A stretch of DNA of 63,144 bases from CAYMCQ01 sp964389025 (GTDB taxonomy: Bacteria; Verrucomicrobiota; Verrucomicrobiia; Limisphaerales; CAYMCQ01): positions 1-63,144 of the forward strand of contig CAYMCQ010000016.1 in NCBI GenBank assembly GCA_964389025.1. The letters run 5' to 3'. The notes below the pieces were generated by a model, which did not search any database, was not told the DNA's origin, and saw only the letters and a list, made by a program, of their open reading frames with translations. Positions 26,037-34,960 of this stretch are shown one piece after another (the first letter of the stretch is position 1; the number at the start of each line of letters is the position of its first letter). Position numbers and translations under genes: made by a program.

Positions 26037-27233
26037 ATGAAAAAGTTCGACAGCATCGAATCCGTCGTCGCCGATTTGCGGAAAGGCAAAATGGTCATCG
26101 TGGTGGATGATGCCGACCGCGAGAACGAAGGCGACCTCATCATGGCCGCGCAACACGTCACGCCACAGGCCGTCAACTTCATGGCGAAACACGGGCGCGG
26201 ATTGATTTGCGCGCCGACGACTTCGGAACGGTTGCGACAACTCGGCGTAGGCCGGATGGTTCGCAACAATCGCGAGACGTTCAAAACGGATTTCCAAGTC
26301 AGTGTGGACGCGGCGCGCGGAGTCACCACCGGCATCAGCGCGGCTGACCGCGCGGAGACGATTCGCATTCTCGCCGACCCGACGGCTGTGCCGGAGGATT
26401 TGATTCAGCCCGGCCACGTTTTTCCCCTGCGCGCGCGGCCCGGCGGAGTTTTGCAACGCGCCGGCCACACCGAAGCGGCGGTTGACCTTGTTCAACTCGC
26501 AGGCGCGCGGCCCATCGGCGTGATTTGCGAAATCATGAACGACGACGGCACGATGGCGCGGTTGCCGGAGCTTTTGAAGTTCGCCAAAAAACATCGGTTG
26601 AAGATTTCCACGATTGAAGACTTGATCAAATTTCGCCGCACGCGCGAGAAATTGGTCGAGCGCGAGGAAGTCGTGAAGATGCCGACGGAGTTCGGCGAGT
26701 TTGATTTGTATCTCTACCACTCGAAGCTCGACAACAATCATCACCTCGCGCTCGTTTGCGGCGAAGTTTCCGGGAAACAAAATGTTCTGGTGCGCGTCCA
26801 CAGCGAATGTCTTACCGGCGACGTTTTCAGTTCGCGCCGCTGCGATTGCGGCCCGCAACTGCATCAGGCGATGCGGCAGGTCGCCGAGGCCGGGCGCGGC
26901 GTGATCGTTTACATGCGGCAGGAAGGGCGCGGTATCGGACTTGCGCCGAAAATCCGCGCCTACAAATTGCAGGAGCAGGGCTACGACACCGTGGAGGCGA
27001 ACAAAAAACTCGGCTTCGACATGGACCTGCGCGAATACGGACTTGGTGCGCAAATCCTCGTTGACCTCGGCCTGAAAACGATCCGGCTGCTGACGAACAA
27101 CCCAAAAAAAGTCGTCGGCCTCGAAGGTTACGGGTTGGAAATCGTCGAGCAGGTGCCGATCAAAGTGAAACCAAACCAGCACAACAAAAATTATTTGAAA
27201 ACGAAGCGTGAGAAGCTGGGGCATTTGTTGTGA
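26037..27233 (+). CDS. ribBA: Bifunctional DHBP synthase / GTP cyclohydrolase II
   Basis: 398 residues from the ATG at 26037; upstream in-frame sequence is the intergenic repeat. Residues 1-205 are DHBP synthase (DDADRENEGDLIMAAQ, GHVFPLRARPGGVLQRAGHTEAAVDL), and 206-398 GTP cyclohydrolase II with zinc cysteines in HSECLTGDVFSSRRCDCGPQ and RQEGRGIGLAPKIRAYKLQE. Together these make the two committed precursors of riboflavin. No other rib gene is present, and no FMN-riboswitch-like sequence is visible in the repeat-filled leader. Confidence 0.95.
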   Translation: MKKFDSIESVVADLRKGKMVIVVDDADRENEGDLIMAAQHVTPQAVNFMAKHGRGLICAPTTSERLRQLGVGRMVRNNRETFKTDFQVSVDAARGVTTGISAADRAETIRILADPTAVPEDLIQPGHVFPLRARPGGVLQRAGHTEAAVDLVQLAGARPIGVICEIMNDDGTMARLPELLKFAKKHRLKISTIEDLIKFRRTREKLVEREEVVKMPTEFGEFDLYLYHSKLDNNHHLALVCGEVSGKQNVLVRVHSECLTGDVFSSRRCDCGPQLHQAMRQVAEAGRGVIVYMRQEGRGIGLAPKIRAYKLQEQGYDTVEANKKLGFDMDLREYGLGAQILVDLGLKTIRLLTNNPKKVVGLEGYGLEIVEQVPIKVKPNQHNKNYLKTKREKLGHLL

Positions 27234-27511
27234 ATGTGGTGACAATGACCATTCTGGGTGCCGGAAGTGTTGTGTGGGTAACCGGAGAAATTGCCACGCT
27301 GTTCGTCAAAAGAAACATAGGCCAGAAATGGAAAATTATGCAGTTAAAAAAACATTTCATAAGTATCTATTGGATACGACAAGAGTGAAGGGATCATTAA
27401 TTAGGTCAACTCCGACAACTGGCTCCATTTCTTGATGGGGCACCTTGTTCGGCATTACAGAAATGCCGAAGCGCAGCGAGCATAGATGTCGCTCCTGCGG
27501 AGCTTTCACAC
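27234..27511. other. Intergenic region between convergent ribBA and mfd
   Basis: No convincing gene. A 9-bp hairpin (27448-27456 with 27462-27470, TTCGGCATT/AATGCCGAA) and a 5-bp GCTCC/GGAGC hairpin (27491-27503) lie near the mfd end and could act as terminators or belong to another dispersed repeat family. Confidence 0.5.
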
Positions 27512-30500
27512 TTAAATCGCGAGCAACAATTTCTTGATCTCTTTCAACCGTCCGCTTGCATCCTTTTTCGTCAGTCGCGGAAATTTCGTGCCGACCATGA
27601 TGTAATCGTTGTTGCGCGTCAGCATCAGCTTGTCGCCCTGCGTTTCGATGACGGTGATTTGGCGCTCGCTCGCCAAAATTTTTATTTCGGTGATCTGCAG
27701 AAGAAGTTCCAGCGCCGGTGGCAACGGGCCGAAGCGGTCGCGCAATTCAGTCCGCAAATTTTCCAGCGCGGCTTTGTCCGTCGCCTGTGCGAGCTTGCGG
27801 TAGATTTCGATTCGTTGGGCGGAGTCGGAAATGTAATTGAGCGGAATCGCAGCGACTTTTCGGAGGGCGGAGTTACACGACGCCTTATCTGAAGGAGAGT
27901 TTGGGACTCGTGTAACTCGTCCCTCCGGAGTTTGATCGCCCTCTACCGCGTTCGTCTCTAAAAAATCCAACCGCACAGTCACTTCCACGCGCGGCTTCAC
28001 TTTCTCGCCCTTGAGCGAACTGACGCTTTGCTTGAGCAACTGGCAATAAAGTTCGAAACCGACCGCCGTGATGTGACCACTTTGTTCCGAGCCGAGAAGG
28101 TTTCCCGCGCCGCGAATTTCCAGATCGCGCATGGCGATTTTGAATCCGCTGCCGAGCGTGGAGTATTGCTTGATGGCGCTCATGCGCTTGCGGACGTCCG
28201 TGAGCAAGCGCGCGTGACGCGGCAACAGAAAATACGCGTAAGCCTGATGCTTGTAGCGTCCGACGCGACCGCGCAGTTGATAAAGATCGCTCAAGCCAAA
28301 ACGGTCGGCGCGATCAATGATGATGGTGTTCGCGTTCGGAATATCCAGCCCGCTTTCGATGATCGTCGTCGAGAGCAGCACGTCGGCCTCGCCGTTGACG
28401 AACTTCGTCATCACTTCCTCCAAATCGTCAGCGTGCATCTGGCCATGGCCGACAAGGATGCGTGCGTTCGGCAACAACGTGCGAAGTTTCTGCGCCATCG
28501 TGTCAATCGTCATCACACGGTTGTGCAGGAAGAAGATTTGTCCGCCGCGGTTCATCTCGCGCTGGATGGCATCGCGAATTAACCGCTCGTCGTATTGCGT
28601 CACCGTCGTCTCGACGGGCAATCGGTCGTGTGGCGGCGTTTGGATCGTGCTCATGTCGCGCGCGCCAGTAAGGGCGAGGTAAAGCGTGCGCGGAATCGGC
28701 GTGGCGCTCAACGTCAGCACGTCCACGAGCGTGCGCAGGCGCTTGAACTTTTCCTTGTGCAACACACCGAAGCGTTGCTCCTCGTCAATGACCACGAGGC
28801 CAAGTTCCTTGAATGCGATGTCGCTTTGGATCAGCCGATGCGTGCCGATGACGATGTCCACCGTGCCACTCGCCAAATCTTTGACGACGCGGTCTTGCTG
28901 CCGTCGCGTGCGAAAGCGCGAGAGCAATTCGATGCGAATCGGATAATCCGCCATGCGCTCGCGAAAGACGTTGAAATGCTGCTGCGCGAGAACCGTCGTC
29001 GGCACAAGAATGGCAACTTGTTTGCCGTCCATCACAGCCTTGAACGCGGCGCGGATGGCGACTTCAGTTTTTCCAAAACCAACATCGCCGCAGATGAGGC
29101 GATCCATCGGCTTCGGTTTTTCCATGTCGGACTTGGTTTCGTTGATGGCGCGACATTGGTCGGGAGTTTCTTCGTAGATGAATGCGCTTTCAAATTCGCG
29201 CTGCCACGGTGCGTCCGGTTTGAACGCGTGGCCCGGCTGTGATTCGCGCGCGGCTTGAATCCGCAACATTTCTGCCGCGACATCGCGGACGGCGCGCTCG
29301 GCGTGTTCCTTCGCCTTCGTCCAGCGCGTGCCACCGAGCGTGTTCAGTGGCGGATGCGCTTTTCCCACACCGACGTATTTGCTGACGAGATGCGCTTCGG
29401 TGACGGGGACATAGAGTTTGGGCGGCGGTTGGGTCGGGTCGCTGGCGGCATACTCAAGGACGAGGCATTCAGTCTGGGATTGCCTATTGCCTGCGCCCGC
29501 GGGCAAAGTCGTCAGGCCAAGATACCGCCCGATGCCATGTTCGATGTGAACGACAAAATCGCCTTCCTCCAACTCTGTGAAATCAATCTCCAATGCCGAA
29601 CGCATCGCCTGCGCATGCGGCGATTTGAGCCGGCGCGGTCGCTGAATTTTGTAGCGGCCAAAAATTTCCGCGTCGGTGATAACGACGGTTTTTGCCTCGT
29701 TGGAAATAAAACCGCGAGCGAGCGCGCCTAGCTGAACAGAGAGTTTAGATTCCTCTTTGAAACCCAGTTCCGCCCAAATCTCCAAAAACCTTTGCCGCTC
29801 GCCGTCGTTGTTGCAGAAAACGTGGACGCTGTAATCCTGCCGCAGCCAGCGGTGGAGTTGCGCGAAGAATTCCCGGCGCTGCGCCTCGGCCACTTGCGGT
29901 TCGGGCGCGCGCTCGGCGAGCGGACGGAAGGCATCCAGGCTCTGCAAAGCCAGTGCTTCGCTTTCTCCACTGACTTCCGCTTCGGTCGCCTCGACGATGG
30001 CGGCTCCTTTGGTCTGCGCATGCTCGCGAAAGTTGTCCCATGAAATGAAAAACGGATCATCTTGCGGAATATCTTTGGCGAAAGCCCCAACGCGTTCGTC
30101 GAGTAATTCCGGCTCGCACAAAACAAAAATGGTTCCGCGCGGAAGGTAATCAAGCAGCGTCGCCAATTCGGAGGGACGAGTTACACGAATCCCTAAATCC
30201 TCCGCCGAGTTTGGGGCTCGTGTAACTCGCCCCTCCGGCGAAAGGGTGCGTTTCAAAATTCCCAGTTCACCGGCAGGCGGCAATGTAACGCCGGAAATTT
30301 CCTCGCGCGACACTTGCGAGAATGGATCGAAGTGGCGAAGCGATTCCAATTCATCGCCGAAAAATTCCAATCTCACAGGCCACGGACTCGTGAACGGATA
30401 AACGTCGAGGATGCCGCCGCGCAACGCGATTTCGCCTTTCTGCGTGACGCGCGCTTCGGGTTCGTAGCCTTGTTCTTCGAGCCATTCGATCAGATCGAGC

Positions 30501-31075
30501 GGATTGATCCGGTCGCCGCGCTGCAACTTCCGCGCGTGCTCGCGCAACGTCTCGGCGGGGAAAGTTTTTTGCAGCAGCGCGATGACGCTGGTGACAATTA
30601 TCGGAGGGCGGAGCTCTGCGACGCCCAAATCAGGGGCTCGTGGAACTCGCCCCTCCGAAAAATCTTGCAGAGCAACGAGCGTTTCCAACCGTTCGCTGAT
30701 GACGTCCACATGCGGCAACTTTCCTTCGTGCGGCAAAATTTCCCAGGCGGGATAAAAAAATTGGCGATTGGCGATCGGCGATCGGCGATCCGCAAAGGCC
30801 CACGTTTCCACGTCTTGCTGAAAACTTTCCTGCGTCTTCAGCCCATCTGTCACGACGACGATCGGCCGTGCCGGAAAAATTCGCCGAAGCAAAACGGCGA
30901 GGAACGGTTGCGCGGATTGCGCTACGCCGGCGCATGACAACAAGCCTCCATTCTCCAGTCGCCGTGCGAGGGATTGCACAGCGGGAGTTTGCGAGATTTT
31001 AGCGAACAAGTTTTCCGCGCTTCGCGGATTCACGGAAGGCGGGCTTGTCGCCTCCACTGACTGACCTTGCGCCAA
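27512..31075 (-). CDS. mfd: Transcription-repair coupling factor Mfd
   Basis: 1187 residues. The N-terminal UvrB-like module is followed by the RNA-polymerase-interaction domain (EEGDFVVHIEHGIGRYLGL, about 505-525), helicase motifs GDVGFGKTE (about 662) and VVIDEEQRFG (about 760), TLSATPIPRTLY, and the TRG motif region. It removes stalled RNA polymerase and recruits UvrA. The start appears to be TTG at 31075. Four palindromic repeats are read in frame: at about 94-105, 139-158, 279-302 and 1049-1071, giving peptides absent from canonical Mfd. It is last in the minus-strand run after guaA. Confidence 0.93.
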   Translation of the reverse strand: MAQGQSVEATSPPSVNPRSAENLFAKISQTPAVQSLARRLENGGLLSCAGVAQSAQPFLAVLLRRIFPARPIVVVTDGLKTQESFQQDVETWAFADRRSPIANRQFFYPAWEILPHEGKLPHVDVISERLETLVALQDFSEGRVPRAPDLGVAELRPPIIVTSVIALLQKTFPAETLREHARKLQRGDRINPLDLIEWLEEQGYEPEARVTQKGEIALRGGILDVYPFTSPWPVRLEFFGDELESLRHFDPFSQVSREEISGVTLPPAGELGILKRTLSPEGRVTRAPNSAEDLGIRVTRPSELATLLDYLPRGTIFVLCEPELLDERVGAFAKDIPQDDPFFISWDNFREHAQTKGAAIVEATEAEVSGESEALALQSLDAFRPLAERAPEPQVAEAQRREFFAQLHRWLRQDYSVHVFCNNDGERQRFLEIWAELGFKEESKLSVQLGALARGFISNEAKTVVITDAEIFGRYKIQRPRRLKSPHAQAMRSALEIDFTELEEGDFVVHIEHGIGRYLGLTTLPAGAGNRQSQTECLVLEYAASDPTQPPPKLYVPVTEAHLVSKYVGVGKAHPPLNTLGGTRWTKAKEHAERAVRDVAAEMLRIQAARESQPGHAFKPDAPWQREFESAFIYEETPDQCRAINETKSDMEKPKPMDRLICGDVGFGKTEVAIRAAFKAVMDGKQVAILVPTTVLAQQHFNVFRERMADYPIRIELLSRFRTRRQQDRVVKDLASGTVDIVIGTHRLIQSDIAFKELGLVVIDEEQRFGVLHKEKFKRLRTLVDVLTLSATPIPRTLYLALTGARDMSTIQTPPHDRLPVETTVTQYDERLIRDAIQREMNRGGQIFFLHNRVMTIDTMAQKLRTLLPNARILVGHGQMHADDLEEVMTKFVNGEADVLLSTTIIESGLDIPNANTIIIDRADRFGLSDLYQLRGRVGRYKHQAYAYFLLPRHARLLTDVRKRMSAIKQYSTLGSGFKIAMRDLEIRGAGNLLGSEQSGHITAVGFELYCQLLKQSVSSLKGEKVKPRVEVTVRLDFLETNAVEGDQTPEGRVTRVPNSPSDKASCNSALRKVAAIPLNYISDSAQRIEIYRKLAQATDKAALENLRTELRDRFGPLPPALELLLQITEIKILASERQITVIETQGDKLMLTRNNDYIMVGTKFPRLTKKDASGRLKEIKKLLLAI
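27861..27927. repeat. CGGAGGG/GAGTTACACGA palindrome, family B copy 1, in mfd
   Basis: Arms CGGAGGG (27861-27867) with CCCTCCG (27921-27927) and GAGTTACACGA (27870-27880) with TCGTGTAACTC (27908-27918). Read in mfd as EGRVTRVPNSPSDKASCNSA in frame. The second half resembles the luxE copy. Confidence 0.92.
30169..30237. repeat. CGGAGGG/GAGTTACACGA palindrome, family B copy 2, in mfd
   Basis: Same arms as copy 1: 30169-30175 with 30231-30237 and 30178-30188 with 30218-30228. Encodes EGRVTRAPNSAEDLGIRVTR in frame in mfd. Confidence 0.92.
30602..30657. repeat. CGGAGGG palindrome, family B copy 3, in mfd
   Basis: CGGAGGG at 30602-30608 pairs with CCCTCCG at 30651-30657; inner arms are degenerate (GAGCTCTGCGA, TCGTGGAACTC). 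Encodes EGRVPRAPDLGVAELRPP in frame in mfd. Confidence 0.85.
30761..30793. repeat. GATTGGC/GATCGGC heptamer repeat in mfd
   Basis: Four tandem heptamers (TTGGCGA, TTGGCGA, TCGGCGA, TCGGCGA) read in frame on the minus strand as DRRSPIANRQF, the reverse orientation of the word used in the TPR and luxE-like genes. Confidence 0.85.
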
Positions 31076-31126
31076 GCGGGTGGAACGTCGCAGGCATTCT
31101 CGGGCGCGTCAAGCGAAGGCAGGAGC

Positions 31127-31143
31127 ACAGGCTTCCAGCCTGT
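31127..31143. repeat. ACAGGCT/AGCCTGT hairpin between guaA and mfd
   Basis: 7-bp perfect arms with a 3-nt loop. The surrounding sequence (31110-31175) resembles a dispersed repeat that, translated, gives STGFQPV. It fills most of the 120-bp space between guaA and mfd. Confidence 0.7.
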
Positions 31144-31195
31144 ATGTGGCTCTCACCGTGGCTTCAACGAACACGCTGGGAGCCTGGCGACTGTT

Positions 31196-32737
31196 CTATT
31201 CCCACTCAATCGTCCCCGGCGGCTTGCTGGTGATGTCGAACACGACGCGGTTGACGCCTTTGACTTCGTTGATGATGCGGCTGGAAAGTTTCTCCATCAA
31301 TTCATACGGCAATTTCACCCAATCCGCTGTCATGCCGTCCTGCGACTCGACGGCGCGCACAGCAATCGTGTAATCGTAAGTGCGCTCGTCGCCCATCACG
31401 CCGACGCTGCGCACAGGCAGCAACACCGCGAAGCTCTGCCAAATTTTGTGATACCAGCCGCTGGATTTCATTTCTTCGACGACTATGGTGTCGGCGTTTC
31501 GCAAAATCGCGCAACGTTCCGGCGTCACTTCGCCGAGAATCCGCACAGCGAGGCCGGGACCAGGGAACGGCTGGCGCAAAACGATTTCCTTTGGCAAACC
31601 CAACTCCAGGCCAAGCAACCGCACTTCATCCTTGAACAAGCGTTTCAGCGGCTCGACAAGTTGGAACTTCATGCGCTTCGGCAGGCCGCCGACGTTGTGG
31701 TGACTCTTGATCATCGCCGCAGGATTGCCGCCGATGGGCACGGATTCAATCACGTCGGGATAGAGCGTGCCTTGCGCAAGAAATTTTGCTTTTCCCGCGC
31801 GTTTCGTTGCCGACTGGAAAACTTCGATGAAAGTCTTGCCGATGATTTTGCGTTTGCGCTCTGGATCTGTCACGCCCTTGAGTCGGCGCAGAAAAAGTTT
31901 CGCGGCGTCTTCGTATTGCAACTTGAGCTTGAAGTGTCGTCCAAAAACTTCGCGCACAACTTCGGCTTCGCGTCCGCGCAAGACACCGTTGTTCACGAAG
32001 ATACAGGTGAGTTGGTCGCCAACAGCTTTGTGAATCAGCGCGGCAGCGACGCTCGAATCCACACCGCCGCTCAAGCCTAAAATCACCTTCTCATCACCGA
32101 CTTGCGCGCGAATTTCTTCGACGGCCTGCTCGATGTAGCTGCGCATCGTCCAGTTCTTGCCGCAGCCGCAGATGTTGTGGACGAAGTTCGCGATGATTTC
32201 CCTGCCGCGCGGCGTGTGGGCAACTTCAGGATGAAATTGCAGGCCAAAGATTTTCTTCGCGCGGTTTTCGATGGCGGCGAAGTTCGAATTTTCCGTGACG
32301 GCGACGGGTTTGAAGCCGCGCGGAATCTTCGTGAGCTTGTCACCGTGCGAATTCCAGACCTGCAAATCTTCCGGCAGCTTCGCGAACAGCGGGCAGAAGC
32401 TGTCTTTGACGCGCAGCGCGCCTTTGCCGTATTCGCGTTTCTGTCCCGGTTCGACTTTGCCGCCGAGAAATTGCGCGAGCAGTTGCAGTCCGAAACAGAT
32501 GCCGAGAACTGGAATTCCAAGCTGGAAAATTTCCTTGTCCGGCAGCGGCGCGTTCTTGGCATAGACCGACGACGGCCCGCCGGATAGAATGATTCCGCTC
32601 GGCGCGAGTTTAAGAAGTTCGGCGGCGGGCGTGTCGTAGCGCAGGATTTGCGAATAGACATTGCACTCGCGCACACGCCGCGCGATGACTTGCGTGTATT
32701 GCGAACCAAAGTCGAGGATGACGATTTGTTCCGTCAT
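31196..32737 (-). CDS. guaA: GMP synthase (glutamine-hydrolysing)
   Basis: 513 residues, standard length. The amidotransferase half has ILSGGPSSVY, VLGICFGLQLLAQ with the catalytic Cys, and FHPEVAHT; the ATP-pyrophosphatase half has ILGLSGGVDSSVAAALI and the C-terminal dimer domain ending in IEWE. It aminates XMP to GMP using glutamine. The ATG at 32737 directly abuts the stop of the small lipoprotein gene, so the two are cotranscribed. No purine riboswitch is visible because the gene lies inside the run. Confidence 0.96.
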   Translation of the reverse strand: MTEQIVILDFGSQYTQVIARRVRECNVYSQILRYDTPAAELLKLAPSGIILSGGPSSVYAKNAPLPDKEIFQLGIPVLGICFGLQLLAQFLGGKVEPGQKREYGKGALRVKDSFCPLFAKLPEDLQVWNSHGDKLTKIPRGFKPVAVTENSNFAAIENRAKKIFGLQFHPEVAHTPRGREIIANFVHNICGCGKNWTMRSYIEQAVEEIRAQVGDEKVILGLSGGVDSSVAAALIHKAVGDQLTCIFVNNGVLRGREAEVVREVFGRHFKLKLQYEDAAKLFLRRLKGVTDPERKRKIIGKTFIEVFQSATKRAGKAKFLAQGTLYPDVIESVPIGGNPAAMIKSHHNVGGLPKRMKFQLVEPLKRLFKDEVRLLGLELGLPKEIVLRQPFPGPGLAVRILGEVTPERCAILRNADTIVVEEMKSSGWYHKIWQSFAVLLPVRSVGVMGDERTYDYTIAVRAVESQDGMTADWVKLPYELMEKLSSRIINEVKGVNRVVFDITSKPPGTIEWE

Positions 32738-33091
32738 CTACTGCTTCACCACTTTCACCGTCCCGCTCGCCGCGTCATAAACAATCTTTGTGCCGTAGGG
32801 CGCCTCGGGAATGACACGGATGATTTTCTTCTCGATCAACTCGTTCAGGTTTTTCGGAAAGCGGCCTTCCTGCACTTCAAACATCTGGATCGCCTGGTTG
32901 AGCGCGATGGTATCCACGGTTTTTTCCGCGCTCTTTTTCGCCTTAGCAAGCGCGTCGAGGTAATCCACGGGCGCGGTGATTGGGTTTCCGCTCGATGAGA
33001 TGTTCGTCGTCTGAGCTTTTTGGCTCGAACTGTCGCCGCAGCCGACTGCGAACAAACTCAACGTAGCGCAAATTGAAAAAAAAGTTTTCAT
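32738..33091 (-). CDS. Small lipoprotein with pseudopilin-like C-terminal region
   Basis: 117 residues. Signal peptide with lipobox FAVGC (about residues 14-18), so the mature protein starts at a lipidated Cys. A Ser/Thr-rich linker precedes a helix and a short beta region (AIQMFEVQEGRFPKNLNELIEKKIIR...PYGTKIVYD) resembling the soluble tail of type II secretion pseudopilin-like proteins. Function unknown. It lies 46 bp downstream of queD and immediately before guaA on the minus strand. Confidence 0.7.
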   Translation of the reverse strand: MKTFFSICATLSLFAVGCGDSSSQKAQTTNISSSGNPITAPVDYLDALAKAKKSAEKTVDTIALNQAIQMFEVQEGRFPKNLNELIEKKIIRVIPEAPYGTKIVYDAASGTVKVVKQ

Positions 33092-33137
33092 GCGCCAAAT
33101 CTAATTGCGATTCTCAGAATTCCAAGAAGGAACCGAA

Positions 33138-33503
33138 CTAATGCTCTCCCCGATAAACCGCTCGCGCCGTGCAGGTTTCGGCAACGGCTACTTCCACGAG
33201 CAATGGCAATTTCGGTTTCAGCTTGTCCCAAATCCAGACCGCGACGTTTTCGCTCGTCGGATTTTCGAGGCCGGGAATTTCGTTGAGGTAACGGTGATCC
33301 AGTTGTTCCCAAATCGGTTTGAACAGTGCGGAAATTTCCGCGTAGTCCATCAGCCAGCCAAGCCTCTCGTCGCATTCGCCCGCCACTACGATGTCCACCT
33401 TGAAGCTGTGCCCGTGCAATCGCCGGCACTTGTGCGACTCCGGCAGATGCGGCAGCAGATGCGCTGCTTCGAACTGAAACGTCTTTCGTAATTCAATTTT
33501 CAT
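33138..33503 (-). CDS. queD: 6-carboxytetrahydropterin synthase / PTPS family
   Basis: 121 residues, QueD length. FQFEAAHLLPHLPESHKCRRLHGHSF contains the three zinc histidines and the catalytic Cys in the QueD-like context; DYAEISALFKPIWEQLDHRYLNEI and PTSENVAVWIW complete the family. It turns 7,8-dihydroneopterin triphosphate into 6-carboxytetrahydropterin for queuosine precursors. No queC/E/F is in the window. The start ATG at 33503 is 10 bp from a palindrome that separates it from luxC. Confidence 0.9.
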   Translation of the reverse strand: MKIELRKTFQFEAAHLLPHLPESHKCRRLHGHSFKVDIVVAGECDERLGWLMDYAEISALFKPIWEQLDHRYLNEIPGLENPTSENVAVWIWDKLKPKLPLLVEVAVAETCTARAVYRGEH

Positions 33504-33512
33504 AAAAGTTTT

Positions 33513-33575
33513 ACACGGATTTCACGGATTGCCACAGATTCAAAAACAATCCGCGTTAATCAGTGAAATCCGTGT
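33513..33575. repeat. ACACGGATTTCAC inverted repeat between luxC and queD
   Basis: 13-bp perfect arms (33513-33525 and 33563-33575). The right arm reaches the first base of the luxC-like stop codon. Inner words GGATTGCCACAGATT and AATCCGCGTTAATC are imperfect complements. Confidence 0.9.
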
Positions 33576-34960
33576 CAAAGTTTTTCCCAATCCGTCCGCG
33601 TCACCAAATCTCCAAGCGTGGGTCGGCCATCGTGATGCCACGTGAGCGGCGGATTCTGCATTTCGCCGAGCGGACAGATTCGCGTCACACCCCAACGCGC
33701 AAGTTCCATCGCCAGTTTTTCGGCCTGCTCATTTGTCGCAACCAGGCCGACCGTCGAAACTTTCCCGCGAACATTATCCGCCGCTTGCAGCGTGCGCGTC
33801 AAATCTGCCGCGCCTTTCACATAAACGAAGCGATTCAGACACGACGCTTGAAATTGTGCGTCCGCTTCATAAACAACTGTCCATGCTGTGGAGTTTTTGC
33901 TTTGCCAGAGGCGGGTTTCGTCGGAATTCGCAGCGCGCACTTCGTAAAAACGGCGACGCGAAGCGATTGTCGCCGCGGCTTCAGGTGACAGTTTCCTGCG
34001 TGGCTCGGTTTTCTCGCGGCGCTCCAATTCTTCAGCAAGCATTTCGGCAAATCGCTCCGCAGATATTCGGCCGCCGTGCTCGACATAAATTGTGTGCGGC
34101 GAGAGACAGCCGAGTTGATCCCATGCGACAACGTCATCTGCTGCGCGCCCGACGATATTTTTCCATGGAAGATCAGCCAGCGAATCGCGAGTCACATAGC
34201 CGAAACTGACTCGATGGCCGTAGCCGAGAAAACGGGTTTTAACCGGCAAACATTGGCGAATTTGAGAGAGCGTTTCGTCGCCGCCCGTGGCTGTGACACA
34301 ATCAGCCTCGGTGAAAAGCGCAGTTTCCAATCCAGCATTTCCGCCGCGCCACTCGGCGATCTCGATGCACGCGCCGAGTTTCGCATCGGCCTCGTGGATC
34401 GAATGCGCGAACAAGCGCGGCAAGAACGAACTGCCTGACGCGCACTTCACAAACTGCGCCGAGCGGACGAGCACTCCGAGAACGATGCTCATCAAGGCTG
34501 GATTCGGGATGCTGCCCGCCGTGATGTGAACGAGAAATTCCGGACCTTGCCAGAAGTGACAAGTGACGGGTGACGAGTAATGAGAAGAGGGCGCGCGCGT
34601 CGTCACACGACACGCGTCACTCGTCACACAATCAGCGTGACCGAGATCCTGTTCCTGCAGCCGATGAAAATTTTCGCGCGTCAGTTGTTTGAAAAACGAA
34701 TCCAGTCCGCGCGCGAGCGTCGGTTGTGAGAACCCTGTTTCGGTCGGCCCGTGTTCCATCGCGAGTTTCCGGAACGGAAAATCCGGGTCAAGCCAATTGG
34801 CCGCCACTTCGCTGAGAACTTTCACGATGCTTTCCGTCGAGCGCGCGGCGATATATTTTTCGCGGTTGCGCTTCAACGTCCGGCGCGCTTCGGAAATCAT
34901 TTCCGCCGTCAGCGTCGCGTCCGGCGGCAGGTCAGCGATGAAATAGTCGGGCAGTTTCAT
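33575..34960 (-). CDS. luxC: LuxC-family acyl-CoA/acyl reductase
   Basis: 461 residues, near the usual LuxC length. An aldehyde-dehydrogenase-like fold with HITAGSIPNPALMSIVLGVLVRSAQFVKCASG, the GYGHRVSFGYV block, and the acyl-accepting Cys in WDQLGCLSPHTIYVE (about 277). LuxC reduces activated fatty acids to aldehydes with NADPH. No luciferase genes accompany it; the partner LuxE-like ligase lies three genes upstream in the same operon. The ATG overlaps the MFS stop by 4 bp. A GTGACGA word repeat is read in frame at about residues 111-135, before the substrate-binding block. Confidence 0.85.
   Translation of the reverse strand: MKLPDYFIADLPPDATLTAEMISEARRTLKRNREKYIAARSTESIVKVLSEVAANWLDPDFPFRKLAMEHGPTETGFSQPTLARGLDSFFKQLTRENFHRLQEQDLGHADCVTSDACRVTTRAPSSHYSSPVTCHFWQGPEFLVHITAGSIPNPALMSIVLGVLVRSAQFVKCASGSSFLPRLFAHSIHEADAKLGACIEIAEWRGGNAGLETALFTEADCVTATGGDETLSQIRQCLPVKTRFLGYGHRVSFGYVTRDSLADLPWKNIVGRAADDVVAWDQLGCLSPHTIYVEHGGRISAERFAEMLAEELERREKTEPRRKLSPEAAATIASRRRFYEVRAANSDETRLWQSKNSTAWTVVYEADAQFQASCLNRFVYVKGAADLTRTLQAADNVRGKVSTVGLVATNEQAEKLAMELARWGVTRICPLGEMQNPPLTWHHDGRPTLGDLVTRTDWEKL
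34555..34627. repeat. GTGACGA word palindrome inside luxC
   Basis: Iterated GTGACAAGTGACGGGTGACG at the left and CGTCACTCGTCAC at the right (9-bp perfect pair 34570-34578 with 34619-34627). Encodes CVTSDACRVTTRAPSSHYSS and a few more residues in frame in luxC. The same word recurs in the luxE-like gene at 37165. Confidence 0.88.

Noticed and set aside
25929..27245. 438-residue minus-strand ORF
   Set aside because: Exact antisense of ribBA, whose zinc and substrate motifs are intact.
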